Below are positions 1 to 13,900 of a stretch of 52,720 nt of DNA, piece by piece. The translations under genes and the position numbers were made by a program. The DNA comes from Hyaloscypha bicolor E (taxonomy: Eukaryota; Ascomycota; Leotiomycetes; Helotiales; Hyaloscyphaceae): assembly GCF_002865645.1 (NCBI RefSeq), contig NW_020194659.1:511257-563976 (forward strand). The letters run 5' to 3'. Numbering within the stretch: position 1 is the first letter of the stretch; each line of letters begins with the position of its first letter. The notes beneath the pieces are model-generated. The model saw nothing but the letters and a program-made list of their open reading frames with translations, was not told where the DNA came from and did not search any database.

Positions 1-363
1 TATTTTAATTATATATAAGAACTTATATTTAATATTTTAAATTTAGTTTATTTTTATTTTTTATAAATTATTATAGCTTTTATTTATATATATAAAATTA
101 TTTTATAAATTATTATAGCTTTTACTTTTATTTATAAAGCTTTTTTTCTTTTATAAGCCTTTTTAAATCTTATTTATTTTTATAAGTTTCTTATTAATTA
201 TATTTCTATTTATAGTTTTTTTTCAATTTTAATTTTTATATTTATAAAACTTTTTTTTTTTTTTATAATTTATTATAGCTTTTTCTTTTATTTATTATTT
301 TTTCTAAGTTATTTAATAAGCTTATAAAGCTCTTTCTTTTCTTATATAAACTCTTATAGCCTT

Positions 364-3213
364 TATAATAGCTAGTATTATATAATTAGTTTTAGCTAAA
401 GAAATTAATTTTAGCTAAGATTTTAAGCTATAGTTTAAATTAAGCTTGCTTTTAAAGCTTGGTATTTTAGTAATCTTAATTATATTTACTTATTTATTAC
501 TATATTTTTTTTTTATTTTTTTAGCTTTAGATTTTATAGAATATTAGAATTATAGATTTTTAAGTATTATTTTATTATTTTATTTCTATTATTATAGCCT
601 TATTCTTATTTATAAAGCTTTTTCTTATATTTATAGAACTTTTTTTAAGCTTATTAGGTATTAGAATAATAATATATAATATATAAAAGTTTTTATATTT
701 TTTATATAACTTGAATTTTAGAGAGTTTCGAAAACTAATTAGAGCCTTAAGAATTTCCTTTATTTTACTTCTTTTAAATATTAAAAAATTATAATAAAAT
801 TCTTTTATATTTTAGAATTACTAAAATATAAAGAAAAATACTTAAGCTTCTTTTCTTTTATTTTAAGCTAAGTTCTAAGAATTTAGATATAATTATATTC
901 TAATATATAATTCCCTAGAAAAAAAAGATTCTAGTATTTATTATATAAAAGTTTTTTCTATAAAGCTCTAAAAGCTAATTACTTAAAATAATTTAAATAT
1001 AGGATAATATAAAAAAGAATTTCTTAAATTTATTTCTATTATTTATATAACTTAAGTTCCTTTATTTTAATTAATCTAGAAAATAAAAAAGTTTATATTA
1101 TAAAATTAATAATATAACTAATATAGCGAATTTATATTTATTATATATTTTATTTAATATTAAGCTTTTATTTCTAGTATATTTGAATTATTTTATAAAG
1201 AGTTTTATTAGTTCTAGTATTATTATTTATAATAGCTCTAAGCTTTTATATAATACTATAGTTTTCTAGAACTAGAAAAAGAACTAAGAATTACTTTTTT
1301 TCTAAATAGCTATAAACTAGTTTAAAAATAAAAAGAACTTTTTAATACTTAAACTTATATAAAATAAAATAGATATAAATAGCTAAAAAAAGAAAGTAAT
1401 TTAGGAAAATATAAATATATAAGATTATTAATTAAAGAACTTATTATATAATATTTTTATATTAAATCCAGAATTCTTTAATCTTAATAGAAATAATAAA
1501 ATAAGATATAGGAATTATATCTTTATAAGCTTTATTTAAGAACTAGTAAAATATATAAAATTCTAGCTATTTTATTATATTATATAAAAGGTTTCATATA
1601 ATAATAAAAGTAATTAAGGCTTTTATAAGAACTCTTTAATTAATTTACTATTTAAGAACTTATAAATTAAACTTCTTTATATTTTTAAGTTCTTAAGCTT
1701 AATAATAAAGCCTTTAAATTTATTAAATAACTTTTTTCTAATTCTTAAAATTAGTAAGCTTAAAAATAATAAATAAATAATATTTTAGAATATACTTTCT
1801 AAGATTTCCTATAATAATAGTATTATATAGTAATAGAAAAAAGTCTAATTAATAATATAAATAATAAAATAAAGCTTTATTTTTATTAAATAATATATAA
1901 TAATAATACTTTTAAATTAGGGAAATTCTTTTTAAATAACTTATAAAAGATATTATTATCTCGAATAATATAAGAAAATAGTCTAATTTAATTAAAAAAG
2001 ATATTTTAAAGATATATTTAAGATAAATTAGTTATATAAATAAATAAAAAGTAAGAAAGGAAATATAATAGAAAAACTAATAGTAGATTTATTTATTTCT
2101 ATTATTATTATTCTATTTCTATTATTTTGAAATATTTGAAATATTTTATTATTAATATTATTTAATACTAGTTAATACTAGCTAGAATATTTTATAAAAT
2201 ATTTTAGAATAAAATATTACTAAACTTACTTATAACTAATAATAAGTATAATATAATAGTAAAATTTCTTAAATATTATTAGGTTTACTAAAATAACTTA
2301 TTTAAATATAAATTATATTTAGTAATTTCTTATTATTTCTTTTAAATAAGAAATAATATATATAAGCTATTTTTATTTAAAATATAAATAAATTATATTT
2401 TGAATTAAATTTCTATTTATTATAATTTATTCTAAAATAAAGTTATTTTATTAAAATTTTAGATATATTCTTTTAATATATTTTAGTAAATATTTATTTA
2501 TAATTATTAAATAAATCTAATTTCTTATATAAATTATTAGAATAAATTTACTAAGATTATAAGATTTATTTAATTAGATTTATTTATTAATATTAAGTTA
2601 TAAATAATTTAAATAAGATTTAAATTTAAGTATAAGTTAATATAAATATATATAATACTAATTCTATTAAAATTTCTATTAAAATCTTATTATTAAATAA
2701 GTATAATAAGTAATTATTATTAAGTTTTAATAAGGAAAACAAATATATAAGCTAAATAAATTAAATTCTTAGATTTTAATATAAAATAAATATAAAAATA
2801 TAAATATATAAAATTAGAAATAAAATTAATTAAATAATATAAATTAAGAATATAAATCCCTAAATATATAAAAGTAATAAAATATATAAAAAAGTAAAAA
2901 AAATAAAAAAAATTAAATTAAATTAAATTATTTATTTATTAATATTTAAAGTAATAATATATATTATATATAATAATAGAAATAAAGTAATAGAATAATA
3001 TATAAAGATTTATAATTCTAATATTCTATAGAATTTAAAGCTAAAAAGAAAAGAAATAAGATATAGTAATAAATAAATAAATATAGCTAAAACTATTAAA
3101 ATACCGAGCTTTAGAAGCGAGTTTAGTTTAAACTATAGCTTGAAATCTTAACTAAAACTAATTTCTTTAATTAAAACTATATTTATATTAATTATATAAT
3201 ACTAGTTATTATA
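364..3213. mobile_element. 2.85-kb unit with about 235-bp terminal inverted repeats
   Basis: Positions 364-597 read as the reverse complement of about 2970-3213 with many scattered transitions; matching landmarks are GCTAGTATTATATAATT at the outer edge and TCTATAGAATATTAGAATTATA-like sequence near the inner edge. Similarity fades outside 364 and 3213 and inside 600 and 2970. This could be a DNA transposon with long terminal inverted repeats or two solo LTRs inserted in opposite orientation. The interior is RIP-degraded and I could not recognise a protein in it. No target-site duplication is clear. Confidence 0.5.
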
Positions 3214-3954
3214 ATTAAATAAGAATTTAAATATTAAAATATATTTTAACTAAATAAAGCTTATTATATTTAATAAAAAAATAAAAAAAAGAAATTTTTA
3301 TTATAAGATTTAATAAAAAAAAAGAAAACTAAAAATAGTTTTATATTTATTTAATTATAAAAGAAAAGTATTAGAAAAAAAGTTAAAGCTAATTTTATAT
3401 ATATTTAGAAAAGAAATATTAGATATTTCTATTTCTTAAATTTATTTTTTAAATTTTTAAATTATAAATAATATAAAAAAAATATTTTAAAAATCTAAAG
3501 CTTTAAAAAGAATTTAATTTTAAAAAAATTATAATAAATTTAAAAATATATCTAATATATCTAATATATTAAATTCGAAAATATATTTAATATATTAAAT
3601 ATTACTTTTATTTATATAATTTTTTTTAAAAGTCTTTATTTCTAAAACTTTAAAAACTAGAAAAAGTAAATTATTATAATTTAAAATAAATATAAAATTA
3701 AAAAGTTATTTTATAAATATTTAATTTCAAAATATAATTTATAAATAATTAGAAAAAAAGCTTTATATATATTTATAAAAAAAAATATTAAATTAAAAAA
3801 AGAATTTTATTTATTTTCTATTAATTATTTTATAATTTATTTTAGTTTTATATATTTAATAATTAGAAGAAATTATATAAATTTATAATTATTAATAAAA
3901 AGTATTATATATTAATATTCTATAATAATATTTTAAAAATTCTAATTAATTTTT

Positions 3955-4281
3955 ATTATAATTATTATAATATATAATACTAGTAGAAATTAGACTAAAA
4001 CTAGCTAGATATATAAAATTAATATTATAATATTTAAATATTTAATAAGATATCTAATATTTAAATAAAATATCTAATATCTAAATATAATATTTATAAT
4101 TATCTAATAGTTATATATAAGGTTATATATTATAATTTTAAGCTAATATATAAGCCTATATATAGCTTATAATTATTTAGATCTAAGGCTTTTTTAAGAT
4201 TTTTTCTTTTTTTAGCTTTAAATTATTAGAATAAAAATAGTTTAATTCTACTTTCTAAACTTTAAATTTTATATTTATAAT
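3955..4281 (+). repeat. Probable 5' LTR of the Gypsy relic
   Basis: Shares a collinear set of blocks with 18,192-18,433: ATAATATATAATACTA at the start, a TAGATAT(C/A) stretch, TATAATTATTTA followed by a T-rich run and TTTAGCTTTAAATTATTA, and CTTATATTTATAAT-like sequence at the end. The ends are approximate because RIP has erased the TG...CA termini and the primer-binding site. Confidence 0.5.
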
Positions 4282-7159
4282 ATAATTTAAAGTTTATTTA
4301 ATTTTTAATTTTATAAAGAATTTAAATAATATTTAGTTAATTAGTTTTTAATAAATATAGATATAATATATTATAGCTAGTTTTATACTAGTTAACTAAT
4401 ATTAGAATAAAAAAAGCCCTAAACTAACTAGATAAATAAATAGGTTAGTAATTTTATTATTAAAAAAGAAATAAAAAGCAAGTATTAAAATAATTAAATA
4501 AATTAAAAGAAATAATAATATAAGAAACTATTTATATATTACTAGAAAATAAATTAAAGCCTTTTATTAAGTTTTTTAAAAAATTAAAATATTTTATTAA
4601 TATTTATAATAAAAGAAATATTTATTTTATTAAAAGTAAAATTTCAAGAATTATTTTAGAATTCTAAAGCTTTATATAAAGAGATTATTAAGCTAATTCT
4701 AAAAATATATAATATTTTTATTTATAATAAGAATTATTATAATTAGCTAAAAGAAACTAAATAACCTTTTTAAAAAATAAAGCTATTATTAAAAAGCTTA
4801 TTATATAGTTTATTAAAATAACTAGTTTTTTTATTTTAGAAAATAAATATTTAATTAAATTTCCTAACTTTTTTATTTTTAAAAATATAATTAAAAATAA
4901 TATTATTTTTAATAATTAGTTAGTTTAAATTAAAAATAAGCTCTATAATAATTCTAATATTTATTAAATAGAAAATCTTAAAATTATTTATATATTTAAT
5001 TATATAAATAATTATATTCTTATATTAATCTTTTTTTATTTAAATTAAAATAATTAATATATATATAAAATTATTAGAAAACTATATATTTATTTAAAGA
5101 AGCTATATAGTAATTCGAATAAAAAATATAATATTTAATAAATATTTAAAAAACTATTTATAAAAAAAGCTAGATTTTTTAAAAATTCTAGATTTTATTT
5201 CTAAAATATATAATAAATAAAAATATTAATTTATAGAATTTTAAGAATAATTTAAATAATAATCTTATTTAATAGCTTTTAAAAACTATAGCTATATATT
5301 ATAATAATTTTATTATTTATATTATAAAGTTTATATAATATTATATTATAAATAACTAATATATTTAAGTTTATTATAAAAAGAAAACCTAGATATTTAA
5401 GAAAGCTAATAAAGATATAAATAAATTAAGCTTGAAAAATACCTCTTATATAAAGCCTATTTCTAAAACTTTAATAATATATAAGTTTATTATTTCGAAA
5501 TCTAAATTCTTTAATTTTAAATAATATAATTATAATAAATTTAGTTATATATCTAGAAATTATTTAAAGCCCGAAATAAAATATATAAAATAAGTTTTAA
5601 TAACTAAATATATAATATTTATTATAAGTAAACTATTTAAGAATATAAAATAAAAAAATAAAAACTTTTAAAAAAAAATTTCTTTTTAGAATTATATTAT
5701 ATTAATATAATAAAAGTTAATTTAAACTAGCTATTAAAAAATAAAATATTTATATTTTCTTATATAACTAGTAATAAAAGATTTAGTATTAAAATTTTTT
5801 ATATTAATATTAAAATAAATATATAAATTTTTATTAATTTTAAATTTATAAAAATATTTAAATAATTTCTAGATATTAAATTTATTTAATTAATATTATT
5901 TTATAATATAAGAGAATTTAATAATAAATAAGCTATATTTATTATTTATTATATTAAGCTTATATTTTTAATTAATAAATAAAAAGTTCTAGTATTTATA
6001 TTAGTTATAAAACTAAATAAATATAATATAATTTAAAAATAATAGTAATTTATAAATACTAGTATTTTAATTAATTATAAGAATAAAAGATTAATCTAGC
6101 TAAATAACTAATTTAGAAAATAAAATTAAAATAAAATTCTAATTATTATATATAAGAATTTGAAATCTGGGAAAAATAATTAATATTAAGAAAATATAAA
6201 TAGAAAAAATAAAGCTATAGCTATAAATAAGTTTTAGAAATTTCAAATTATAAAAAATAAACTCTTTTATTCTTTTTTTAAACTAGACTTAAAAAGTTAT
6301 ATATAATAAAAAAATTAAAATTAATTCTATAAAGAAATATAAATAGTTTTATAAAATATAAAAATTTCTTTTAAGCTAGAAATAGAAATATTAAAACTAT
6401 ATTATTTAAAGAAAAGCTATAAAAGCTAATTAAGGCCTATAATTAAGGCCTATAATTAATATTATAAATATTTTATTAATTATTTTCTAAATAAATTTAT
6501 TAAAGAAATTTTTTTTTTAAGATTAATAAAGAGCTAAAATTATAATAAAAGAATAAGTTTATTTTAGATAAATAATAGCTAGAAAAAATAAAATAATAAT
6601 AGCTAATAAAAACTTTATTAAAAACTTTAAAAACTTTATTAATATTTTCTTAAAAAAAGTATTAAATATTTTATTTTTATATTAATTATATAATTATAAG
6701 ATTTAGATTAATAATTCTAAAGGTCTATAAAGTCTAAAATATTTCCTATTTTATTATTAATTAATTTATAAACTATAAGAAATTAAATATTTTTTTAAAA
6801 AGAATATTTAATAAAACTTTATTAATTTAAATTAGTTTTTTTTTAATATTTCTAATTCTTTATATAAAAAAGACTAATAAAGCTTTCTAATTTTATATTA
6901 ATTATTATAAAAGAATTATTATTATTTTTCTTTTTTTTATAAAACTTTTATATAATTAGTTTAAATTAAGATTTATATAAAGTTAAATATTTAATAAATA
7001 TTTTATTAAATCTAAATAAATCTAGAATCTAAAGAATTTATAATATTTTATATAAAATATAAAACTTATAAATATAAAGTTTTTTAGAAAGGCCTAAATA
7101 ATAGTTTTATTATATATTAGAAATATATAAATAATATTTTCTTTAATTATTTTATTTAT

Positions 7160-9350
7160 TTAGTTAGGCTTATTTAATTCTTATTTAGTAAATTTATTAA
7201 ATAAAGAAAAATAATATATAAAAATTACTAATATATAAATTTTTTATTATATATATAAAATTATAAAGTTTTAGTTTATTATGATTTTTATTTTTCTTAT
7301 AAATTATAATTAGTAGCCTTTATTTTCTAATTAATTATATTTTAATAATTAGCTTTAAATTTTTATATTATTTTTTTATACTTATTTTTTTAAAACTTAT
7401 TTAGTTTAATATATTTTATATTAATTATTTAAACTTTATTTTTATTATTTATTTTATATTTTATAATAATCTTTTTATATTTCTAAATAATTTTATTAGC
7501 TTCTTTTTTTTATTTTTTAGCTAAATACTTTTTCTTTATAAGGCTTAGATCTAATATTTTTTATTTAATAAAAATATTAAATAAAATTAACTTTTTTAAT
7601 ATTATTTTTAATTTTTTATATATATATATATATAAAACTAAAGAAATAATAAATATATTATTTATTAATTATATTATATAACTTTTAATATAATAAATAC
7701 CTTATTTTTATATATATAATATTAATAATATAAACTAATTTATCTAGTTTTTATAAGTAAAAATATAAGATAATAAAATATTAAAACTAGAAAAAAAAGA
7801 TAAAATTAATAAAAAGTATTATAAAAAAGAAATTAGAGTTTATAAATATTTTAAAAATTCTTTATTCTTTATAGAATTTTAAATAAATTAAAAGATATTA
7901 ATCTAGTTTTCTTAAAAAAATAAAATTATAATATATTAGCTTTTAAAAACTTTATTTTAAAAACTTTAGAAAATTATAAAAAAGTCTATTTTATTAAACT
8001 TCTTTATATTATTAAAAATCTTTTAATAAAGCTCTTTTTAAAACTAGTATTTTAAAAATTAGAAAATAATAATATTAAATAATTAATTTTTTTTTATATA
8101 TATAAGTAATTTAAAAAATTAAATATAATTTTTTTAATAGAAATATAAAAATTTATTAAATAAATAAAAATTATATTTATTAAAAATTAAGATCCTATAA
8201 ATATCTATTTATAAAAGAAAATAGTATTTAATAAAATATTTAAGATATTATAAATTTAGATAATTATTTATAAAACTAGTAAAAAAATATATAAATTTAA
8301 TATTATTATTAATTATTTATAGGAAATATTTATAAAAATAATATATATAAGAATTTTTCTTTTATTATAATTAATTATAGCTATAATTATAACTAATTTT
8401 TAATTATCTAAATTAGTATTATATATTATTTTATAATTTAATAATATATATATAATATCTTCTATTATTATTTTAATTTAAAAGCTATTTTTATTAAAAT
8501 TAAATATATTTTTTATATAAATATTTTATTTTATTTTATATTTATTAAAATTAATAAAATACTTAATATTTTTTATAATATATTTATTTAAATATTTTAT
8601 AAATATTAGTTTCTTTCGAATTTATTTTAGGAATTTATAATTATAAATAATTAAAGCTTTTATTTATTTATAAAATATAAAGAAATTAATATTATTAGTA
8701 TTATAATAAACTAGCCTAAAAATACTTATTTGTATTATTTTTAGATTAGAATATAATTTAAATATATAAAGTATTAAAAGATAATTTTTTAAAAACTTAT
8801 TTTATAATATTAAAAGTTTTTTATTATATTTATTTTAAGAATTATTTATAAAATAATTTTTTTATTAAACTATTAATTAATTATATAAAATTATAAACTA
8901 AATTATAGCCTTTATTTCTTTTAGTCTAGAATCTTAATTTTTAGCTTTAAAAACTCTAGTAATTCGCTTTTTAATAGCTTTTAATCTAGATAATATTTTA
9001 ATAAATTAGAAAATTAATAATAAAATAATAAAAAGAAATTTATATATTATTTTCTTTTATTTAATAAATATATTAAATAAGAATTAGATAAATTAGGCTA
9101 AATAAATAATATCTTTTATATAACTTATTTAAATAATATTCTAATTTATTTAAATAATTTCTTTAAATATAAAAACTATATATAAAAGATTTTTTTTAAT
9201 AATTATAAAAGGCTAGCCTTTAAATAAATATTATAATAGAAATATAAAATATAAAATATAAAATAATATAAATAATAAAATAGGCTTTTATAATATAAAA
9301 TTATAATATATAAATAAGATATAAAATTAGAAAATAAAAATTAGTTTTTT
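7160..9350. other. Probable insertion splitting the Gypsy reverse transcriptase
   Basis: The Gypsy reading breaks off after about 7,160, before the region that should hold the polymerase aspartates, and resumes at about 9,350-9,390 just upstream of KYLGFI. In an uninterrupted element these two points lie only about 100-200 bases apart. The intervening 2.2 kb is RIP-degraded DNA of unknown origin; I found no clear terminal repeats, so both ends are approximate. Confidence 0.4.
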
Positions 9351-10722
9351 TCTAAAAACTAAAAAAAAAGAAAAATAATATATAAATAAATTATAAATTA
9401 TAAATATTTAAAAATTACTTAATTATATTATATAATTAATATAAATAAAATTCCTATTATAATATTAAGAAATTAGAGTTTAAAATTATTTATATAAAAT
9501 ATTTAGGCTTTATTATTTTTATTAAAATAGATTTAAATAAAATAATAATTATTAAAAGAATATAAAACTTTTTAGGCTTTTATAACTTTTATTAATATTT
9601 TATTATAGAATATAATTATATAATAAAGTTTTATATAAATAAATAAATAATATTTTTAGTATTAATTTTATATTATTATAATTTCAATTTCTTTATTATA
9701 ATTAAAATAAATATATTAAATAAAATTATAATTAATATTTTTTTATAATAAGATTTTTAAATAAAACTTTAATATTTAATAATATTTCTTTCTAAAACTA
9801 TATAATTAGTAAAACTAAATTATAATATTTATTATTATTCTTTTTTTAATTAAATAATAAATAAAGCTAGAAAATTTATAAAAAATACTTTTTATAATTT
9901 ATTTAAATTATTAAGCTTTCGAATATTTTATAATTATAAAAAAGCTTTTAATAAAATATTTTATTATTATAATTTTAAATTTATATATTAAATAAATAAA
10001 TTAAATAAATAAATAAATATCTAATAGAAAATATAAAAATATAATTATTTAAAATAAAATAATAATAGTTTATTAAATTTATATTCTTTTTTTATAATAA
10101 AAAATTAATAATAATATTATATAAGATTTCTAGTTAGTTTTAATTAAGACTTTAATAAATCTAGTTTAAAAAAAATTCTAATATAATAGTATTTAGCTTA
10201 TTAATAAGCTATTAAATAAAGATTAAAAGTTATTAAAACTAGAAAAGTTATAAAATAAAATAAGAAATAAAAAAAAATATTTAAATATTATAAAATAGTC
10301 TTTTTTTATAATATAATAATATTTAAAATAGTTTTATATATTATTTTTATTTAGAAAATATATATATAGTTTCTAATAAAATATTTAGAAAAAATTAAAT
10401 TATAATAGCTTTTTTAGGTCTATTATTATTAATTAAACTAGAAAATAATTATTATATTTATTAATAATTTTATATTTTTAGAAATAAAAAGTTAAATTTT
10501 TTAAATTAATTATTAGTTTCTAATTATTTCTAATAATATATATTAATAAATTTTAAAAAGTATTTAAAAAATAAATATAAATATAAATATAATATAATAT
10601 AATAAAGTTTTTTATTAATTATTTAAATAAATACTTTATTATAATTTCTATTTAAAATATAATTATAATTAAAGAATTAGTATTTCTTTTTTTTATTTAT
10701 ATAATTTATTAAATTAGTATTT

Positions 10723-10919
10723 TAGTATTAATATAGCTATTTCTTTAAAAGTTATATATATAATTATAAAATATAAAATACGAGATATAAATAATAAAAT
10801 ATAAGTAATAAGATATAAAATATAAAATATAATTATATAATCTTATATTTTATTAGTAATTTAATTAGTATTTCTATATTTATATAATAGTATTATATAT
10901 TATTAGTAAACTAATACTA
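10723..10919 (+). repeat. Copia 5' LTR
   Basis: Begins TAGTATTA and ends TAATACTA, an 8-bp inverted terminal pair of the sort that RIP makes from TGTTA...TAACA-like LTR ends. Shares the internal blocks TTATATATATAATTATAA, AAAATATAATTATATAAT, TTTTATTAGTAA and TTTCTATATTTATATAATA with 16,701-16,970. Confidence 0.6.
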
Positions 10920-13900
10920 ATTAGTTTATATATATAAATTAGAAAACATTTTAGATTAATTCTAAAAATATTTAATAGCCTAAAATAAATCTAGTTTATT
11001 TTATATTAAAAAAAGAAACTATTTATTAATTTTATTAAAGTATTTAATAGCTTATAAAAAAGATATCTAGCTTTTACTAATTAGTAAATAATTAGCTATT
11101 TAATTAATTATTTAATTAATTTCTATTATTTTTTAAAATTAATTTCTTTTAGCTCTAAAATTACTTTTTTAGAAACTATTTTTTTTACTTATATAATACT
11201 TATATTTATAAAACTTTCTTTTTAAAATATATATTTTATATATATTTTTAAAGCTCTTTAATTACTATTTTAATTTTATTATTAAATTAAGTTTTTTAAG
11301 CTTTAGATTTTTCTGGAATTATAATATTTTATTTTCTAGATTTCTTATTATAAATAAAATATTTAAGAACAAAATATTTACTTTAATATTTTATTAAATA
11401 TCTAGTATTTTAATAACTAAATATTTAAACTAGATATCTAGTATTTTAATTAGATATCTAAACTAGATATCTAAATTAGATATTTAAATATTTTTATTAT
11501 TAAATTCTTTTTATAAATCTATTATAAATTATTTTATCTTTAAATTTCTTTTATTATAAATTATATATATATACTAATAAAAGAAGAAAGCTAATTAAGA
11601 AATAAGAAAATAGTATTAATTTAATAATTATAATAAAAGCTAAATTTTAGAAATATATAATTACTAAAATATATTAGTATATTTTATATAAGAAAAATAA
11701 TAATAATTTATAAGATTTATTTTAGAATAACTTTAAAAACTTTAATATTATAATATATAATCTAATTAATTATATATTTATATAAGATCTTTAAGCCTAA
11801 TTTTATTATAATAATATTTATATTAAATAGAACTATAAAAACTTTACTATTATATAATTCTTTATTAACTTTATTTAAAAAGAAATAAAAAATATATAAA
11901 ATAAAGCTAATAATATTAATAATAATCTAATTAAAATAAATCTTTTTTAAAAATCTATTATATTAATTTATTTTATTTTAGATAAAACTAGATATAAAAA
12001 AACTAAATAATCTTAATTAAGAAATTAAGCTATTTATTTACTTTTTCTAAATTAAAACTATTTATTACTTTTATTTTTATTATTACTAATATTATTATTA
12101 AACCCGAATTATTATTAATTAATATTTATTATTTTTATTAGAAAACTTATTAAAGAAATAATAAAAATATAATAAAACTAATAATAGTTTTAATTATAAA
12201 TTTATTATTTTCTTTAATATTTACTAATATATAAAGCTTTTAAAAAAGATATAAATAAAAGTTTTTTTTATTATATTAAAGAAACTAATATAAAACTACT
12301 TCTATAATAACTAGCTCTCGAGCTATATATATAAAAAAGCTTATATAAATATTTATAATTTCTTTAAAAGTTCTAATTTCTATTATTAAAATTTAGATAA
12401 ATAAAATATTATTATTTTAATAATTATAATAATAAAAAATCCTAAAAAGATAATATTTGAGCTAATTTAAATACTATTTAATAACTTATATAAATTATAA
12501 TATAGTTTTATTTCTGCTTTATAAAATACTAAATTCCTATATAATAAAATTATTACTTTTTATTAAAACTTACTAATATACTAATATATAGTTTCGGATT
12601 CTTTTAATAATTTTAGCTAGCTTACTAATAAGCTCTAATTATTTATTATTATTTATAAAAAAAAGTAATAAATTTTTACTAAAATCTATTTTACTAATTA
12701 ATAATACTATTTTTAAAACTTTTTAAACTATTATTTATTCAAAAATTATTAATATAAATCTAGCTATAATTTCGGAACTTATAATAATTACTTTAAGTTT
12801 TATAATTATAATAATTATATTCGGAAATTATATTTTATATATAAGAAATTAAAATACTATTTATAGAAATATATATTAGAAAAATAAGAAATTAAGAAAG
12901 CTTAATTTAAGAATAGAAATATTTACTAATTTAGATTCTAAAATACTTATAACTTTAATAAATACTTTAGTAATATTTATATATAATATATTACTAAATT
13001 TAAAAAAAAAGAAAATAATAAGAATAATAAAAATAAACTAGTAAATAATACTTTTAAAACCTTATTAATAGAAATATTATTCTAATTTCTATTTTATTTT
13101 TATTAAAAGCTTTTTAGCTATTTCTATAGCCTTTATTTTTACTATTTCTATAACTAATACTTTTATAAATAATCTTATTTTTCTTTTTTTATATATTAGA
13201 TAATAGCTAAAAACTATATTCTAAAGTTTATTAAATAAATAAAGAATATTTAGATATTTATAATTAATAATATATTAAAATATAATATTTATTATTTTTA
13301 TAAAATTATAATTAATACTAGAGGTTCTAGATTTTTAATTACTAGTTCTAACTAATTCTAAGCTTTATAATAATAAGAATATTAATTAGGCAAATATAAT
13401 TTTATATTATATTTATAAAAACTTTATTTTTATTTAATTTAGCTAATATAAATAAGCTAGAAAACTATTTTAATAATTTTACTAATTATTTTATTATTTT
13501 TATTAAATACTTTATATTTATAATATAATATTTTAAATATTCTTTTTTATTTTAAAATATTATTTTATAAAGCTTTATTTCTGAATTCTTTATTTATAAC
13601 TTTTATTTTTTTATAAAAATTAAATTATAATATTTATATTATTATTTTAGTTATTTATTTATTAATAAGCTTTAAAATATACTAAAATAAATAGGCTATA
13701 ATATTAATATAAAAGCCTTTAAATATTTTATAAAATATTATAAATAATATTAGAAATTCGAATAATTACTAAAATAATTTAAGTTTAATTTAAGAAATAA
13801 TATTAGTTTTAATTATTTTATTATTATTAATATTTTTTATATTTTTAATAGGCTTATATTTTATATTATTAATAAAAGTACTAGATATTAAATTAGCTAA

